A stretch of DNA of 64,000 bases, taken from Lachnospiraceae bacterium XPB1003 (lineage in GTDB: Bacteria; Bacillota; Clostridia; Lachnospirales; Lachnospiraceae). The notes beneath the pieces were generated by a model that did no database searches, was not told the DNA's origin, and worked only from the letters and a program-made list of their open reading frames with translations. The stretch lies in the NCBI GenBank assembly GCA_900102065.1, contig FMVK01000002.1, positions 186,001-250,000 on the forward strand. Reading direction: 5' to 3'. The position numbers were made by a program, and so were the translations under genes. Positions within the stretch are counted from its first letter, which is position 1; each line of letters starts with the position of its first letter. This document shows, one piece after another, positions 17,924 through 27,738 of the stretch.

Positions 17924-18319
17924 ATGACACTTGATCTTTTACTTACTGCAGGAGCTACCGGATCTACCGGAGGAATGCTCGGTTCATACGGTATTTCTAT
18001 TGTTGCAATGATAGCTATCTTCTATTTCATGCTGATCCGCCCCCAGAAGAAGGAACAACAGAAGATACAGGATATGCTCAAGCAGGTTGAAGTCGGTGAT
18101 GTAGTAGTTACAACAAGCGGATTTTACGGCGTTGTTATTGATGTTACCGAAGACGATGTTATCGTTGAGTTCGGAAGTAACAGAAACTGCCGTATCCCTA
18201 TGAAAAAGTCTGCTATCGCACAGGTTGAGAAGGCTGATGACGGTTCTTCTTCAAGCAGTGCTGCAGAAGAAACCAAGGAAGAAGGCAAGAAGTCATTATT
18301 CGGAAAGAAAAAAGACTGA
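17924..18319 (+). CDS. yajC: Preprotein translocase accessory subunit YajC
   Basis: Small membrane protein that associates with SecDF at the SecYEG translocon. The 131-residue protein has one transmembrane helix at about 22-38 followed by the hallmark LIRPQKKEQQK, then the soluble domain (VGDVVVTTSGFYGVV, then VIVEFGSNRNCRIPMKKSAIA). A charged tail of about 30 residues rich in Ser, Glu and Lys extends past the usual end. AAGGAG stands before the ATG. It sits directly behind tgt, the usual place. Confidence 0.93.
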   Translation: MTLDLLLTAGATGSTGGMLGSYGISIVAMIAIFYFMLIRPQKKEQQKIQDMLKQVEVGDVVVTTSGFYGVVIDVTEDDVIVEFGSNRNCRIPMKKSAIAQVEKADDGSSSSSAAEETKEEGKKSLFGKKKD

Positions 18320-18363
18320 CAGGTATAGATTACATTCGCTGATTAACTTCGTGGAGGCAAAAG

Positions 18364-19449
18364 ATGGACCTTAATATTGTATGTATTCCCGGCGACGGTA
18401 TCGGTCCCGAGATAGTAACGGAAGCCAAGAAGGTACTTGAAAAAGTCGGCTCCGTTTACGGACATAACATGAAATTCACTGACGTTCTTATGGGCGGAGC
18501 ATCGATCGATGTTCATGGCATCCCTCTTACCGATGAGACTATTGCAACGGCAAAAGCTGCCGATGCTGTACTTATGGGGTCCATCGGAGGTGATACCAAC
18601 ACATCTCCCTGGTATAAGCTTCCTCCCGAGAAGAGACCCGAGGCAGGACTTTTAAAGATCAGAAAGAGTCTGAATCTTTTTGCAAATCTCAGACCCGCAA
18701 TTCTTTATCCCGAACTCAGAGGTGCATGTCCGCTTAAGGAAGAGATATCCGAAAAAGGCTTTGATATGCTCATCATGAGAGAGCTTACAGGTGGTCTTTA
18801 CTTCGGAGAGAGAAAGACTGTTGAAGAAAACGGTCAGAAGAAAGCTATAGATACACTTACTTATTCCGAATCAGAGATCAGAAGGATCGCCATCAAGGGG
18901 TTCGAGATCGCTATGAAGAGACGTAAGAAAGTGACCAGTGTAGACAAGGCTAACGTTCTTGACTCATCCAGACTCTGGAGAGCTATAGTCAACGAAGTGG
19001 CTAAGGACTATCCGGAAGTTACTGTTGAGCATATGCTCGTAGACAATTGCGCAATGCAGCTTGTTCGCGATCCGTCTCAGTTTGACGTAGTTCTTACAGA
19101 GAATATGTTCGGAGATATCCTTTCCGACGAAGCATCCATGGTTACAGGTTCTATCGGAATGCTTGCAAGTGCATCTCTTAATGATACGAAGTTCGGACTT
19201 TATGAGCCAAGCCACGGATCAGCACCTGATATTGCAGGTAAAGATCTTGCAAATCCTATCGCTACAGTTCTTTCTGCATCAATGATGCTCAGATACAGCT
19301 TTGATCTTGATAAGGAAGCTGATGCTATTGACAGAGCTGTCGATAAGGTGCTTAAGGACGGTTATCGTACAGGAGATATCATGTCGGAAGGCTGCACCAA
19401 AGTAGGATGCAGACAGATGGGTGATCTTCTGGCAGAGCGGATCAACTGA
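18364..19449 (+). CDS. leuB: 3-isopropylmalate dehydrogenase
   Basis: NAD-dependent oxidative decarboxylation of 3-isopropylmalate, third step of leucine synthesis. The 361-residue protein has GDGIGPEI at the N-terminus, [11 protein letters not shown] in the substrate loop, the catalytic Lys region [13 protein letters not shown], the metal-binding [21 protein letters not shown] signature and the NAD-binding [13 protein letters not shown]. No leuA, leuC or leuD is in the window. ilvD and ilvB follow on the same strand, giving a branched-chain amino acid cluster. Confidence 0.95.
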   Translation: MDLNIVCIPGDGIGPEIVTEAKKVLEKVGSVYGHNMKFTDVLMGGASIDVHGIPLTDETIATAKAADAVLMGSIGGDTNTSPWYKLPPEKRPEAGLLKIRKSLNLFANLRPAILYPELRGACPLKEEISEKGFDMLIMRELTGGLYFGERKTVEENGQKKAIDTLTYSESEIRRIAIKGFEIAMKRRKKVTSVDKANVLDSSRLWRAIVNEVAKDYPEVTVEHMLVDNCAMQLVRDPSQFDVVLTENMFGDILSDEASMVTGSIGMLASASLNDTKFGLYEPSHGSAPDIAGKDLANPIATVLSASMMLRYSFDLDKEADAIDRAVDKVLKDGYRTGDIMSEGCTKVGCRQMGDLLAERIN

Positions 19450-19484
19450 TATAAAGAACAAATTCTATATCACGATAATTTTTA

Positions 19485-19517
19485 TTTGATCATGACCTCA
19501 TGGGGATCCTGATCAAA
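19485..19517 (+). promoter_or_regulatory. Inverted repeat in the ilvD leader
   Basis: TTTGATCA (19485-19492) and TGATCAAA (19510-19517) are perfect inverted copies separated by 17 bases. The spacing of about two helical turns fits a dimeric regulator as well as an RNA hairpin. No T tract and no T-box consensus is present. Confidence 0.4.
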
Positions 19518-19553
19518 TCATCTTTAAAAATATTAATTTCAGGAGGCAGCAAC

Positions 19554-21224
19554 ATGAAAAGTGATTCAGTACTCAGAGGCTTGCAGCAGGCTCCTCACAG
19601 GAGTCTTTTCAACGCTCTCGGTTTTACTCCCGAAGAGCGTAAAAAACCGTTGATCGGTATTATTTCGTCCCAGAGTGAGATCATTCCGGGACATGTCAAT
19701 ATCGACAAGATCGCTGATGCTGTTAAGCTTGGTGTTGCGGAAGCAGGCGGAATGCCTGTTGTTATGCCTGCTATAGCAGTATGTGACGGTATAGCAATGG
19801 GACATGTGGGAATGAAATATTCCCTTGTTACCAGAGATCTTATTGCAGATTCCACAGAGTGTCTTCTCAGAGCTCACGGTTTCGATGCTGTTGTAATGAT
19901 CCCCAACTGTGATAAGAATGTGCCGGGACTTCTTATGGCTGCTGCCAGAGTCAACATCCCGACTGTATTCGTATCCGGTGGCCCTATGATGGCAGGACAT
20001 GTTGATGGCAGAAAGCGTTCGCTTTCATCCATGTTCGAAGCTGTAGGCTCCGTTGCTGCCGGCACTATGACAGAAGAGAAGCTTGCGGAATACGAAGAGA
20101 AGGTTTGTCCTACCTGCGGTTCCTGTTCCGGAATGTATACCGCAAATTCAATGAACTGCCTTACGGAAGCTATCGGTATGGGACTTGGCGGAAACGGCAC
20201 GATCCCTGCTGTTTATTCCGCTCGTATCCGTCTTGCGAAGACAGCCGGATATAAGGTTATGGAGCTCCTTGAGAAGAATATCTGTCCCAGAGATATCCTG
20301 ACTAAGGATGCTTTCATGAACGCTCTTGCTGTTGATATGGCGCTTGGATGCTCCACAAATACAATGCTTCATATACCTGCTATCGCACATGAAGCAGGTG
20401 TTGAGATCAATATGGAGATCGCGAATGAAGTTTCTGCGAAAACTCCGAATCTCTGCCATCTCGCTCCTGCTGGTCCTACATATATGGAAGACCTCAACGA
20501 GGCAGGCGGCGTATATGCTGTAATGCATGAGCTTGACAAGAAGGGACTTCTTAAGACAGATCTCATCACAGTTACAGGCAAGACTGTTGCCGAGAATATT
20601 AAGAATGCGGAAAATAAAGACCCTGAGGTTATCCGTCCTATTGAAAATCCTTATATGCCTAACGGAGGTATTGCTGTACTTAAGGGTAATCTTGCTCCTG
20701 ATACAGGTATCGTCAAGAGAAGCGCAGTTGTTCCCGAGATGATGGTTCACGAAGGACCTGCAAGAGTATTTGATTGTGAAGAAGATGCCATCGCTGCAAT
20801 CCTTGGTGGCAAGATCGTTGCAGGTGATGTTGTTGTTATCCGATATGAAGGACCTAAGGGTGGCCCCGGAATGAGAGAGATGCTTAATCCTACTTCTGCT
20901 ATCGCAGGAATGGGACTTGGTTCATCCGTTGCTCTTATCACTGACGGTCGTTTCTCCGGCGCTTCAAGAGGTGCTTCCATCGGACATGTTTCACCCGAAG
21001 CTGCAGTGGGCGGACCTATCGCATTCGTTAAGGAAGGTGATACTATCCTGATCGATATTCCCGCAAATAAGCTTGAAGTCAAGATCTCTGATGAGGAAAT
21101 GGCTAAGCGTAAGGCTGAATGGAAGCCGGTTGTAAAAGAAGTTACCGGATATCTTGCAAGATACCGTGAACTTGTTACATCAGGTAATACCGGAGCTGTT
21201 CTCAGAGTACCGGGAAAAGACTGA
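19554..21224 (+). CDS. ilvD: Dihydroxy-acid dehydratase
   Basis: Iron-sulfur enzyme that dehydrates 2,3-dihydroxy acids to the 2-keto acids of valine and isoleucine. The 556-residue protein has cluster ligands in [11 protein letters not shown] and [19 protein letters not shown], plus [19 protein letters not shown] near the C-terminus. The start at 19554 follows AGGAGG; the frame stays open 18 codons upstream, but those codons overlap the inverted repeat. It precedes ilvB by 38 bases. Confidence 0.95.
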   Translation: MKSDSVLRGLQQAPHRSLFNALGFTPEERKKPLIGIISSQSEIIPGHVNIDKIADAVKLGVAEAGGMPVVMPAIAVCDGIAMGHVGMKYSLVTRDLIADSTECLLRAHGFDAVVMIPNCDKNVPGLLMAAARVNIPTVFVSGGPMMAGHVDGRKRSLSSMFEAVGSVAAGTMTEEKLAEYEEKVCPTCGSCSGMYTANSMNCLTEAIGMGLGGNGTIPAVYSARIRLAKTAGYKVMELLEKNICPRDILTKDAFMNALAVDMALGCSTNTMLHIPAIAHEAGVEINMEIANEVSAKTPNLCHLAPAGPTYMEDLNEAGGVYAVMHELDKKGLLKTDLITVTGKTVAENIKNAENKDPEVIRPIENPYMPNGGIAVLKGNLAPDTGIVKRSAVVPEMMVHEGPARVFDCEEDAIAAILGGKIVAGDVVVIRYEGPKGGPGMREMLNPTSAIAGMGLGSSVALITDGRFSGASRGASIGHVSPEAAVGGPIAFVKEGDTILIDIPANKLEVKISDEEMAKRKAEWKPVVKEVTGYLARYRELVTSGNTGAVLRVPGKD

Positions 21225-21262
21225 ACAGTTACGATCATATAAGTATTACGAGGTGGATGGAT

Positions 21263-22966
21263 ATGTCCAGAGCAAAGAAAACTGAGACAAAGGTTCTTAC
21301 AGGTTCTCAGATAGTTATTGAATGTCTTAAGGAGCAGGGAGTTGATACCGTATTCGGTTATCCCGGAGGCTCCATATTAAATATCTACGATGAACTCTAT
21401 AAGCATTCTGATGAGATAAATCATATTCTTACCAGTCACGAGCAGGGGGCAGCACATGCTGCTGACGGATATGCCAGAGCTACAGGCAAAGTCGGAGTAT
21501 GTATGGCTACAAGCGGACCGGGAGCAACCAATCTTGTCACCGGTATTGCAACAGCATATATGGACAGCGTTCCTTTGGTTGCTATTACCGCAAATGTAAC
21601 TCTTCCCTGGCTTGGAAAAGATACTTTCCAGGAGGTTGATATCGCAGGTATCACAATGCCTATAACAAAGCACGGCTTTATCGTTAAGGATGTAACTACA
21701 CTTGCGGATATACTTCGCAGAGCTTTTGCTATCGCAAAGAGCGGAAGACCCGGTCCTGTCCTTGTTGATATAACAAAGGATGTAACGGCAGCAAGTTGTG
21801 AATATACACCTGCAAAGCCTTATGTTCTTGAAAAGCCTTTTTCTTATGATGATAACGATATCCGGAATGCTCTTGAACTTATCAAGAAAGCATCAAAGCC
21901 TCTTATCTATGTTGGCGGCGGCGCTGTTATCAGCGGAGCCAACAAGGAGCTGGCTGCATTTGCGGCAAATATCGATGCTCCGGTATGCGGCTCTCTTATG
22001 AGCAAAGGCTCTTTTGATGAGACGGATGCAAGATATACAGGCATGATCGGAATGCATGGTTCCAAGACTACTAACAGGGCTGTATGCGAGTGTGATCTGC
22101 TCATCTCACTGGGCGCGCGTTTTTCCGACAGGGTTGTTTCAGATCCCAAGATCTTCGCTTCTCAGGCAAAGGTTCTTCATATTGATATCGATCCTGCCGA
22201 GATCAACAAGAATATCAAAGTTACAGCGTCTGTAGTAGGTGATCTTAAGGAAGTCTTATCCATACTTAACAAGAAGCTTTCGGCAGGAAAGAAGATCGCG
22301 CATTTAGAGTGGATGAAACATATTGCTCAGATGAAGAAAGATATGCCTCTTTCTTACGATAAGAGCACACTTACCTGTCCCTATGTCATCGAGGAGCTTT
22401 ACAAGGCAACAAAGGGCGATGCAATCATCACAACAGATGTGGGACAGCATCAGATGTGGGCTGCCGAGTATTACAAGTATACCAAGCCCCGCACATTCCT
22501 TACATCCGGAGGCCTTGGAACAATGGGATACGGATTGGGCGCTTGTATCGGTGCCAAGGTAGGACGTCCCGATAAGAAGGTCATCAATATCGCAGGCGAC
22601 GGGTGCTTTAGAATGAACATGAACGAGCTGGCTACAGCTTCGAGATATAACCTGCCCATTATTGAAGTTATCATCAATAATCAGGTACTTGGAATGGTTC
22701 GTCAGTGGCAGACCCTTTTCTACGGAAAAAGATATTCACAGACGGTCCTTGAAGATGCGGTTGATTATGTTAAGGTAGCCGAAGCGCTCGGATGTGAAGC
22801 GGTAAGGATCACTAAGAAAGAAGAGGTTGGTCCTGCCATTAAGCGTGCATTAAATGCAAAGGGACCGTTCGTTTTGGATGTTGTAATAGAGAAGGACGAT
22901 AAGGTATTCCCTATGGTTCCCGGTGGAAAACCCCTGGATACTGCTTTTGATGCAGGAGATATGTAA
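21263..22966 (+). CDS. ilvB: Acetolactate synthase, large (catalytic) subunit
   Basis: Thiamine-diphosphate enzyme forming acetolactate and acetohydroxybutyrate, first common step of valine and isoleucine synthesis. Residues 10-180 carry GYPGGSILNIYDEL and the catalytic Glu segment LTSHEQGAAHAADGYARATG; the C-terminal third has GDGCFRMNMNEL and the NNQVLGMVRQWQ segment typical of the biosynthetic enzyme. The start at 21263 gives a six-base gap from AGGTGG, whereas the ATG at 21257 abuts it; 567 residues result. No ilvN small subunit lies within this window. Confidence 0.93.
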   Translation: MSRAKKTETKVLTGSQIVIECLKEQGVDTVFGYPGGSILNIYDELYKHSDEINHILTSHEQGAAHAADGYARATGKVGVCMATSGPGATNLVTGIATAYMDSVPLVAITANVTLPWLGKDTFQEVDIAGITMPITKHGFIVKDVTTLADILRRAFAIAKSGRPGPVLVDITKDVTAASCEYTPAKPYVLEKPFSYDDNDIRNALELIKKASKPLIYVGGGAVISGANKELAAFAANIDAPVCGSLMSKGSFDETDARYTGMIGMHGSKTTNRAVCECDLLISLGARFSDRVVSDPKIFASQAKVLHIDIDPAEINKNIKVTASVVGDLKEVLSILNKKLSAGKKIAHLEWMKHIAQMKKDMPLSYDKSTLTCPYVIEELYKATKGDAIITTDVGQHQMWAAEYYKYTKPRTFLTSGGLGTMGYGLGACIGAKVGRPDKKVINIAGDGCFRMNMNELATASRYNLPIIEVIINNQVLGMVRQWQTLFYGKRYSQTVLEDAVDYVKVAEALGCEAVRITKKEEVGPAIKRALNAKGPFVLDVVIEKDDKVFPMVPGGKPLDTAFDAGDM

Positions 22967-22974
22967 AACGGCAC

Positions 22975-23035
22975 TTGACTGGCTACTGTTTTCAGTAGTA
23001 AACTTGTTAAAATATTCAACATTTTTTTGTACAAT
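22975..23035 (+). promoter_or_regulatory. Probable promoter region for serC-serA
   Basis: Two overlapping candidates: TTGACT (22975-22980) with 18 bases to TAAACT (22999-23004), and a later TACAAT (23030-23035) with TTGTTA 20 bases upstream. A dyad CTACTG/CAGTAG sits between the first -35 and -10. Which is used cannot be decided by eye. Confidence 0.4.
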
Positions 23036-23112
23036 TTTCAGAGATGTAATGCTGTTTTAATTTAAAACAGACATTTCATATAACACAAGCTATCCATAAG
23101 GAGGAAAAAGAA

Positions 23113-24195
23113 GTGAGCAGAGTGTACAATTTCTCAGCAGGACCCGCTGTACTGCCGGAGGAAGTATTAAGAGAAGCAGCTGACGAGATGATGGATTACC
23201 GCGGATGTGGTATGTCGGTCATGGAGATGAGTCATAGATCCAAGGTTTATGACGAGATCATTAAGACCGCAGAAGCTGATTTCCGTTCCCTTCTCGGGGT
23301 TCCTGACAACTATAAAGTGCTTTTCTTACAGGGTGGTGCACATCTTCAGTTTGCTGCTATCCCCATGAACCTTATGAAGAATAAAGTGGCTGATTATATC
23401 GTAACCGGTCAGTGGGCTAAGAAGGCATGGAAAGAGGCAAGTCTTTACGGAACAGCCAACAAGATCGCTTCTTCCGAAGATAAGATGTTTTCATACATAC
23501 CTGATTGCTCGGATCTTCCGATCTCTCCTGATGCTGACTATGTATATATCTGCGAGAACAATACGATTTACGGAACAAAGTTCAAGACTCTTCCCAATAC
23601 CAAGGGTAAGACACTTGTATCAGATGTATCTTCATGCTTTCTTTCAGAGCCCATGGATGTAACAAAGTATGGTCTCGTTTATGGCGGTGTTCAGAAGAAT
23701 ATCGGACCTGCAGGCGTTGTTATCGTAGTAGTAAGAGAAGACCTCATTACTGATGATTGCCTTCCCGGAACACCTACCATCATGAAGTACAAGACTCAGG
23801 CTGATGCCGATTCACTTTACAATACACCTCCCTGCTATGGTATCTACATCTGCGGCAAGGTATTCAAGTGGATCCAGAAGATGGGCGGACTTGAGGCTAT
23901 GAAGCAGATCAACGAGGAGAAGGCTAAGGTTCTGTATGATTTTCTTGATGAGTCTGCAATGTTCAAGGGTACGGTAAGAAGAGAAGACAGATCTCTCATG
24001 AACGTTCCTTTCATAACAGACAGCGAAGAGCTTAATGCTAAGTTCATTGCAGAGTCTAAGGCTGCCGGTTTCGAGAACCTTAAAGGACACAGATCAGTTG
24101 GTGGTATGCGTGCTTCTATCTACAACGCTATGCCTATCGAAGGTGTTAAGGCTCTTGTAGATTTCATGAAGAAGTTCGAGCTTGAAAATAAATAA
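23113..24195 (+). CDS. serC: Phosphoserine aminotransferase
   Basis: PLP enzyme of the phosphorylated serine pathway (3-phosphohydroxypyruvate plus glutamate to phosphoserine). The 360-residue protein starts with the typical VYNFSAGPAVLPEEVL, has MEMSHRSK, LFLQGGAHLQFAAIPMN, and the PLP-lysine segment GGVQKNIGPAGV, and ends with the family RASIYNAMPIEGV. The start is a GTG at 23113 behind AAGGAGGAAAAAG, a strong ribosome binding site. serA follows after 23 bases. Confidence 0.95.
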   Translation: MSRVYNFSAGPAVLPEEVLREAADEMMDYRGCGMSVMEMSHRSKVYDEIIKTAEADFRSLLGVPDNYKVLFLQGGAHLQFAAIPMNLMKNKVADYIVTGQWAKKAWKEASLYGTANKIASSEDKMFSYIPDCSDLPISPDADYVYICENNTIYGTKFKTLPNTKGKTLVSDVSSCFLSEPMDVTKYGLVYGGVQKNIGPAGVVIVVVREDLITDDCLPGTPTIMKYKTQADADSLYNTPPCYGIYICGKVFKWIQKMGGLEAMKQINEEKAKVLYDFLDESAMFKGTVRREDRSLMNVPFITDSEELNAKFIAESKAAGFENLKGHRSVGGMRASIYNAMPIEGVKALVDFMKKFELENK

Positions 24196-24218
24196 AAGAA
24201 AGGTTAGGTGTCAATCAA

Positions 24219-25385
24219 ATGGCTTATAAATATCATTGCTTAAATCCCATCGCTCAGATCGGTCTTGACGGATTCAGTGCTGATTATAACAAGACTGATG
24301 ATGTGAATGAGGCTGAAGCGATCCTTGTAAGAAGTGCTGCTATGCACGACATGGAGCTTCCCGAGAAGCTTTTGACAGTTGCACGTGCAGGTGCCGGTGT
24401 TAACAATATTCCTCTTGATAAGTGCGCTGAGAAGGGGGTAGTAGTTTTCAATACACCCGGTGCTAACGCAAATGCGGTTAAAGAGCTGGTTCTTGCAGGT
24501 ATGCTCATTGCTTCCCGTGATATCGTAGGTGGTATCGAATGGGTTAGATCCGATGCTGATGACGAGAATCTTGCAAAGGCTGCTGAAAAAGAGAAGAAGA
24601 AGTTCGCAGGAACCGAGATCCTCGGAAAGAAGCTTGGCATCATCGGTCTTGGTGCCATCGGCGTTAAGGTTGCTAATGCAGCTATCGCACTTGGCATGGA
24701 AGTATACGGATACGATCCTTATCTTTCGGTTAAGGCTGCATGGGGACTTAATTCCAACGTACATCATGTATCTGATGTAAACGATATCTACAAGCTTTGC
24801 GATTATATCACCATCCATGTTCCTCTTCTTGATTCCACAAAGGGAATGATCAACAAGGATGCTATCGCTCAGATGAAGGACGGTGTTATCATCCTCAACT
24901 TCGCTCGTGACCTTCTTGCAGATGAGAATGCTGTTCTTGACGGCATTGCTGCAGGTAAGATCCGCAAGTATGTATCTGACTTTGCTAATCCTACAACAGC
25001 CGGTAAGGACGGGGTTATCCTTCTTCCTCACCTTGGAGCATCTACTGCAGAGGCAGAAGACAACTGTGCTGTAATGGCTGTTGAAGAAGTTCGCAACTTC
25101 ATTGAGAACGGTAATATCATCAACTCTGTTAACTATCCTAATGTTGATTCCGGAGTATGCCAGACAGCAGCTCGTATCACTATCTGCCACAAGAATGTAG
25201 CAAATATGATCACCAAGTTCACAGGTATCTTCGGTGAGCTCGGCATCAACATCTCCAACATGGTCAACAAGTCAAAGGGTGATTTTGCTTACACTCTTAT
25301 CGATGCTGATTCTGCTGCAACAGATGATATCGTTACAAAGCTCAATGCGATTGATGATGTTATCCGCGTGCGCGTGATCAAGTGA
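24219..25385 (+). CDS. serA: D-3-phosphoglycerate dehydrogenase with ACT domain
   Basis: NAD-dependent first step of serine synthesis. The 388-residue protein has the catalytic/NAD domains with the dinucleotide motif IGLGAIG near residue 142, catalytic Arg/Glu/His segments (NFARDLLADENAV; PHLGASTAEAE) and a C-terminal ACT domain from about 318 (NMITKFTGIFGELGINIS), the usual site for serine feedback inhibition. It lacks the ASB domain of the long bacterial form. It is followed by a terminator and then a repeat cluster that separates it from DUF1015. Confidence 0.93.
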   Translation: MAYKYHCLNPIAQIGLDGFSADYNKTDDVNEAEAILVRSAAMHDMELPEKLLTVARAGAGVNNIPLDKCAEKGVVVFNTPGANANAVKELVLAGMLIASRDIVGGIEWVRSDADDENLAKAAEKEKKKFAGTEILGKKLGIIGLGAIGVKVANAAIALGMEVYGYDPYLSVKAAWGLNSNVHHVSDVNDIYKLCDYITIHVPLLDSTKGMINKDAIAQMKDGVIILNFARDLLADENAVLDGIAAGKIRKYVSDFANPTTAGKDGVILLPHLGASTAEAEDNCAVMAVEEVRNFIENGNIINSVNYPNVDSGVCQTAARITICHKNVANMITKFTGIFGELGINISNMVNKSKGDFAYTLIDADSAATDDIVTKLNAIDDVIRVRVIK

Positions 25386-25405
25386 TCCTGACAAGATATT
25401 ATTTA

Positions 25406-25435
25406 AAGGGCTGCCCATCCGGGCAGCCTTTTTTT
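25406..25435 (+). terminator. Rho-independent terminator after serA
   Basis: GGCTGCCC / GGGCAGCC with an ATCC loop, followed by seven T. Typical strong terminator. Confidence 0.9.
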
Positions 25436-25438
25436 GCG

Positions 25439-25634
25439 CAAGTCGCCGGCTAAAGTATAGCCGGTCAAAGCAAGTCGCCGGCCACAGTCCTGCATATGTT
25501 ACCTTTCTTAATCACTCGCAAGCGGGCGCTCACACCGCTGGAAGTGAGCTTGCAAGTCGCCGACCACAGTCCTGCATATGTTACCTTTCTTAATCACTCG
25601 CAAGCGGGCGCTCACACCGCCGGAAGTGAGCTTG
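25439..25634 (+). repeat. Tandem 82-base repeat units, first part of the serA-DUF1015 repeat cluster
   Basis: Two 82-base units begin at 25471 and 25553 with CAAGTCGCCGGCCACAGTCC (the second reads CGACC) and run to the next copy; a 32-base fragment starting CAAGTCGCCGGC precedes them at 25439. Only about three bases differ between the units. Each contains the GCATATGTTACC, TAATCACTCGCAAGC and CACACCGC blocks. The third copy begins the long unit at 25635. There is no spacer variation, so this is not a CRISPR. Confidence 0.9.
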
Positions 25635-25845
25635 CAAGTCGCCGGCCACAGTCCTGCATATGTTACCTTTCTTAATCACTCGCAAGCGGGCGCTCACACC
25701 GCCGGAAGCAGAGCTTCCATGCGCTGCTCGCAGTGAATGGCTTATTAAAGTGATTAGCCGCAGCTCGTGATACGAAATGTAAGCATATGCATGCCTTTGC
25801 CGGAACGAAGTGTATCGCAGGATAAGACGTTGCACATGCATAATA
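25635..25845 (+). repeat. Long structured repeat, copy A
   Basis: Begins with the same first 70 bases as the 82-base unit, then extends to about 211 bases. It contains a perfect pair TAATCACT (25673-25680)/AGTGATTA (25749-25756) enclosing a tight hairpin GGAAGC-AGA-GCTTCC, so it can fold into a long stem. Similar to copy B 258 bases downstream, with about nine mismatches by eye. After it, GTTTGCT/AGCAAAC (25854-25874) forms another hairpin in the linker. Confidence 0.88.
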
Positions 25846-25892
25846 TATCGATCGTTTGCTGATAAGAAGCAAACTGCAAGCATGCGTTGTTG

Positions 25893-26103
25893 CAAGTCGC
25901 CGGCCACAGTCCTGCATATGTTACCTTTCTTAATCACTCGCAAGCGAGCGCTCACACCGCCGGAAGCAGAGCTTCCATGCGCTGCTCGCAGGGAATGGCT
26001 TATTAAAGTGATTAGCCGCAGCTCGTGATACGAAATGTAAGCATATGCATGCCTTTGCCGGGGCAGAGTGTATCGCTGGATAAGGCGTTGCACCTGCATA
26101 ATT
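25893..26103 (+). repeat. Long structured repeat, copy B
   Basis: Near-identical to copy A over its whole length, including the nested hairpins. The changes are mostly single-base (for example AAGCGGGCG to AAGCGAGCG). The reading frame through both copies on the minus strand is open but shows no gene features. The element resembles REP/BIME or MITE-type intergenic repeats. Confidence 0.88.
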
Positions 26104-26419
26104 TATTGATATTTTTCCGGTAATAGTATATTGGAAAAATGTGTGATCCCAGGCGGGTATTTGTAGGAACGCAAAACATCGTAAAATAGGGTGTTTCTTT
26201 GTTGAGGTTAATGATCTTTTTGTCGTGATAGATTGTCATGTGTAGAAGGCAGGCTTGTGACGCATTCGGGATGCAGTCAAATCGTGATAAAATGAGTGAA
26301 TTATACAGTGTTTTAGGATATAATAAAGTGGTATGTGGTGCGGATTTCGCGCCCTTAAAAAATCATGATCGAATCGGGAGGATTCGCGCTTAGCGGTCCT
26401 TATTTACGGAGGGAAAACA
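26104..26419 (+). other. Gene-free leader of the DUF1015 gene
   Basis: No ORF with a ribosome binding site and no recognised riboswitch. A TATAAT stands at 26319-26324 with a poor -35. Downstream are small hairpins: GGTGCG/CGCGCC near 26336-26352 and CGAATC/GATTCG near 26370-26388. The leader of about 90 bases could be structured, but I see no known family. Confidence 0.45.
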
Positions 26420-27679
26420 ATGGCAGTTATCAGACCTTTTAAAGCAGTTAGACCCGCAAAGGGAATGGAAGAAAAAATCGCCGCACTTCCTTATGATGTT
26501 TATTCGAGAGCTGAAGCCAAGGTTGTGGTTGATAAGAATCCGGATTCTTTTTTGGCTATTGACCGAGCTGAGACACAGTTCCCAGATTCTGTTGATACGT
26601 ATGCAGATGAGGTTTATGCAAAGGCTGCTTCGATGTTAAAGGACAGGATCGCGAAAGGCGATTTTGTTCAGGAAGATAAGGCTGTTTATTATATCTATGA
26701 GCTTACTATGGATGGCCGTACTCAGACCGGAATAACTGCATGTGCTTCCATTGATGATTATCAGAATGCTGTTATCAAGAAGCATGAGAATACCAGAGCC
26801 GATAAAGAAGTTGACCGTATCAGACACGTGGATACGTGCTCGGCACAGACAGGCCCCATATTCTTAGCTTACCGTGAAAATGCTGTTATCAGTGGTATCG
26901 TTGAGAAGGTTAAGAAGGGTGAGGCATTATATGACTTCACATCAGATGACGGGATCAGACACAGAGTGTTTGTGATCAGCGACGATGCGGATATCGAAGC
27001 AATAGAAAAAGCTTTTGACTCCATCGGTTCGATCTATATCGCAGACGGTCATCACAGATGTGCATCTGCGGTCAAAGTCGGATTAAAGAGACGCGAAGAG
27101 AATCCGGGATACAACGGCAGCGAGGAGTTCAATTTCTTCCTTTCCGTCCTTTTCCCTGACAATGAGCTTATGATCATGGATTACAACAGAGTTGTGCATG
27201 ATCTTAACGGAAATACCGTTGAGGGATTCAAGGAAAAGATAAGTGCAGTATTTGATATTAACGAAGCGTCTTCGGGAGAACCTTATAAGCCTGCCTCAAA
27301 AGGAACATTCGGTATGTATATAGATGGAAAATGGTATGAACTGTCCATCAAAGATGCTTACAAGAGTGCTGATCCCGTGGATGGACTCGATGTATCGCTT
27401 TTACAGAAGTATGTACTGGATGAGATCTTAGGGATCAAAGATCCCAAGACTGATAATCGCATAGAATTTGTTGGCGGCATCAGAGGTCTTAAGGAGCTTG
27501 AGGTTAGAAGTGATAAATTCACTGATAAAGCAAAGGGCGAATTCGGTGTTGCTTTTTCAATGTTTCCTACATCCATCGGTGAGTTGTTCGAAGTGGCTGA
27601 TGCGGGAAGGCTTATGCCGCCAAAGTCCACATGGTTTGAGCCTAAGCTCAGAAGCGGAATATTTATCCATCTTATCTGA
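26420..27679 (+). CDS. DUF1015 family protein, serine-biosynthesis neighbour
   Basis: A 419-residue protein with DUF1015 features: an N-terminal VIRPFKAVRPAKG and ALPYDVYSRAEA, and the signature YIADGHHRCASA around residue 212, plus an HxR-type segment HENTRADKEVDRIRH. DUF1015 genes frequently follow serC and serA in Clostridia and Bacteroidetes, and a role tied to serine or phosphoserine metabolism is a reasonable inference from context, not shown here. In this window the association is kept but interrupted by a terminator and a repeat cluster of about 700 bases, so it now has its own leader. GGAGGG precedes the ATG. Confidence 0.85.
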   Translation: MAVIRPFKAVRPAKGMEEKIAALPYDVYSRAEAKVVVDKNPDSFLAIDRAETQFPDSVDTYADEVYAKAASMLKDRIAKGDFVQEDKAVYYIYELTMDGRTQTGITACASIDDYQNAVIKKHENTRADKEVDRIRHVDTCSAQTGPIFLAYRENAVISGIVEKVKKGEALYDFTSDDGIRHRVFVISDDADIEAIEKAFDSIGSIYIADGHHRCASAVKVGLKRREENPGYNGSEEFNFFLSVLFPDNELMIMDYNRVVHDLNGNTVEGFKEKISAVFDINEASSGEPYKPASKGTFGMYIDGKWYELSIKDAYKSADPVDGLDVSLLQKYVLDEILGIKDPKTDNRIEFVGGIRGLKELEVRSDKFTDKAKGEFGVAFSMFPTSIGELFEVADAGRLMPPKSTWFEPKLRSGIFIHLI

Positions 27680-27738
27680 TTCCGAATCTGTCGTTACACC
27701 TGTGATCTGCAGAAATAAAACTAGAAGGGGGCGCCTTC

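Noticed and set aside
24240-25190. Long antisense ORF (316 residues) opposite serA
   Set aside because: It is the mirror of a real, biased coding frame; it has no start signal and serA is certain from motifs.
25590-26099. 169-residue minus-strand ORF through the repeat units
   Set aside because: Its sequence is just the repeated unit translated; there is no ribosome binding site and the same peptide recurs at each copy.
25439-26103. CRISPR array
   Set aside because: The repeats are 82 and ~211 bases, there are no unique spacers of constant length, and no cas gene is present.
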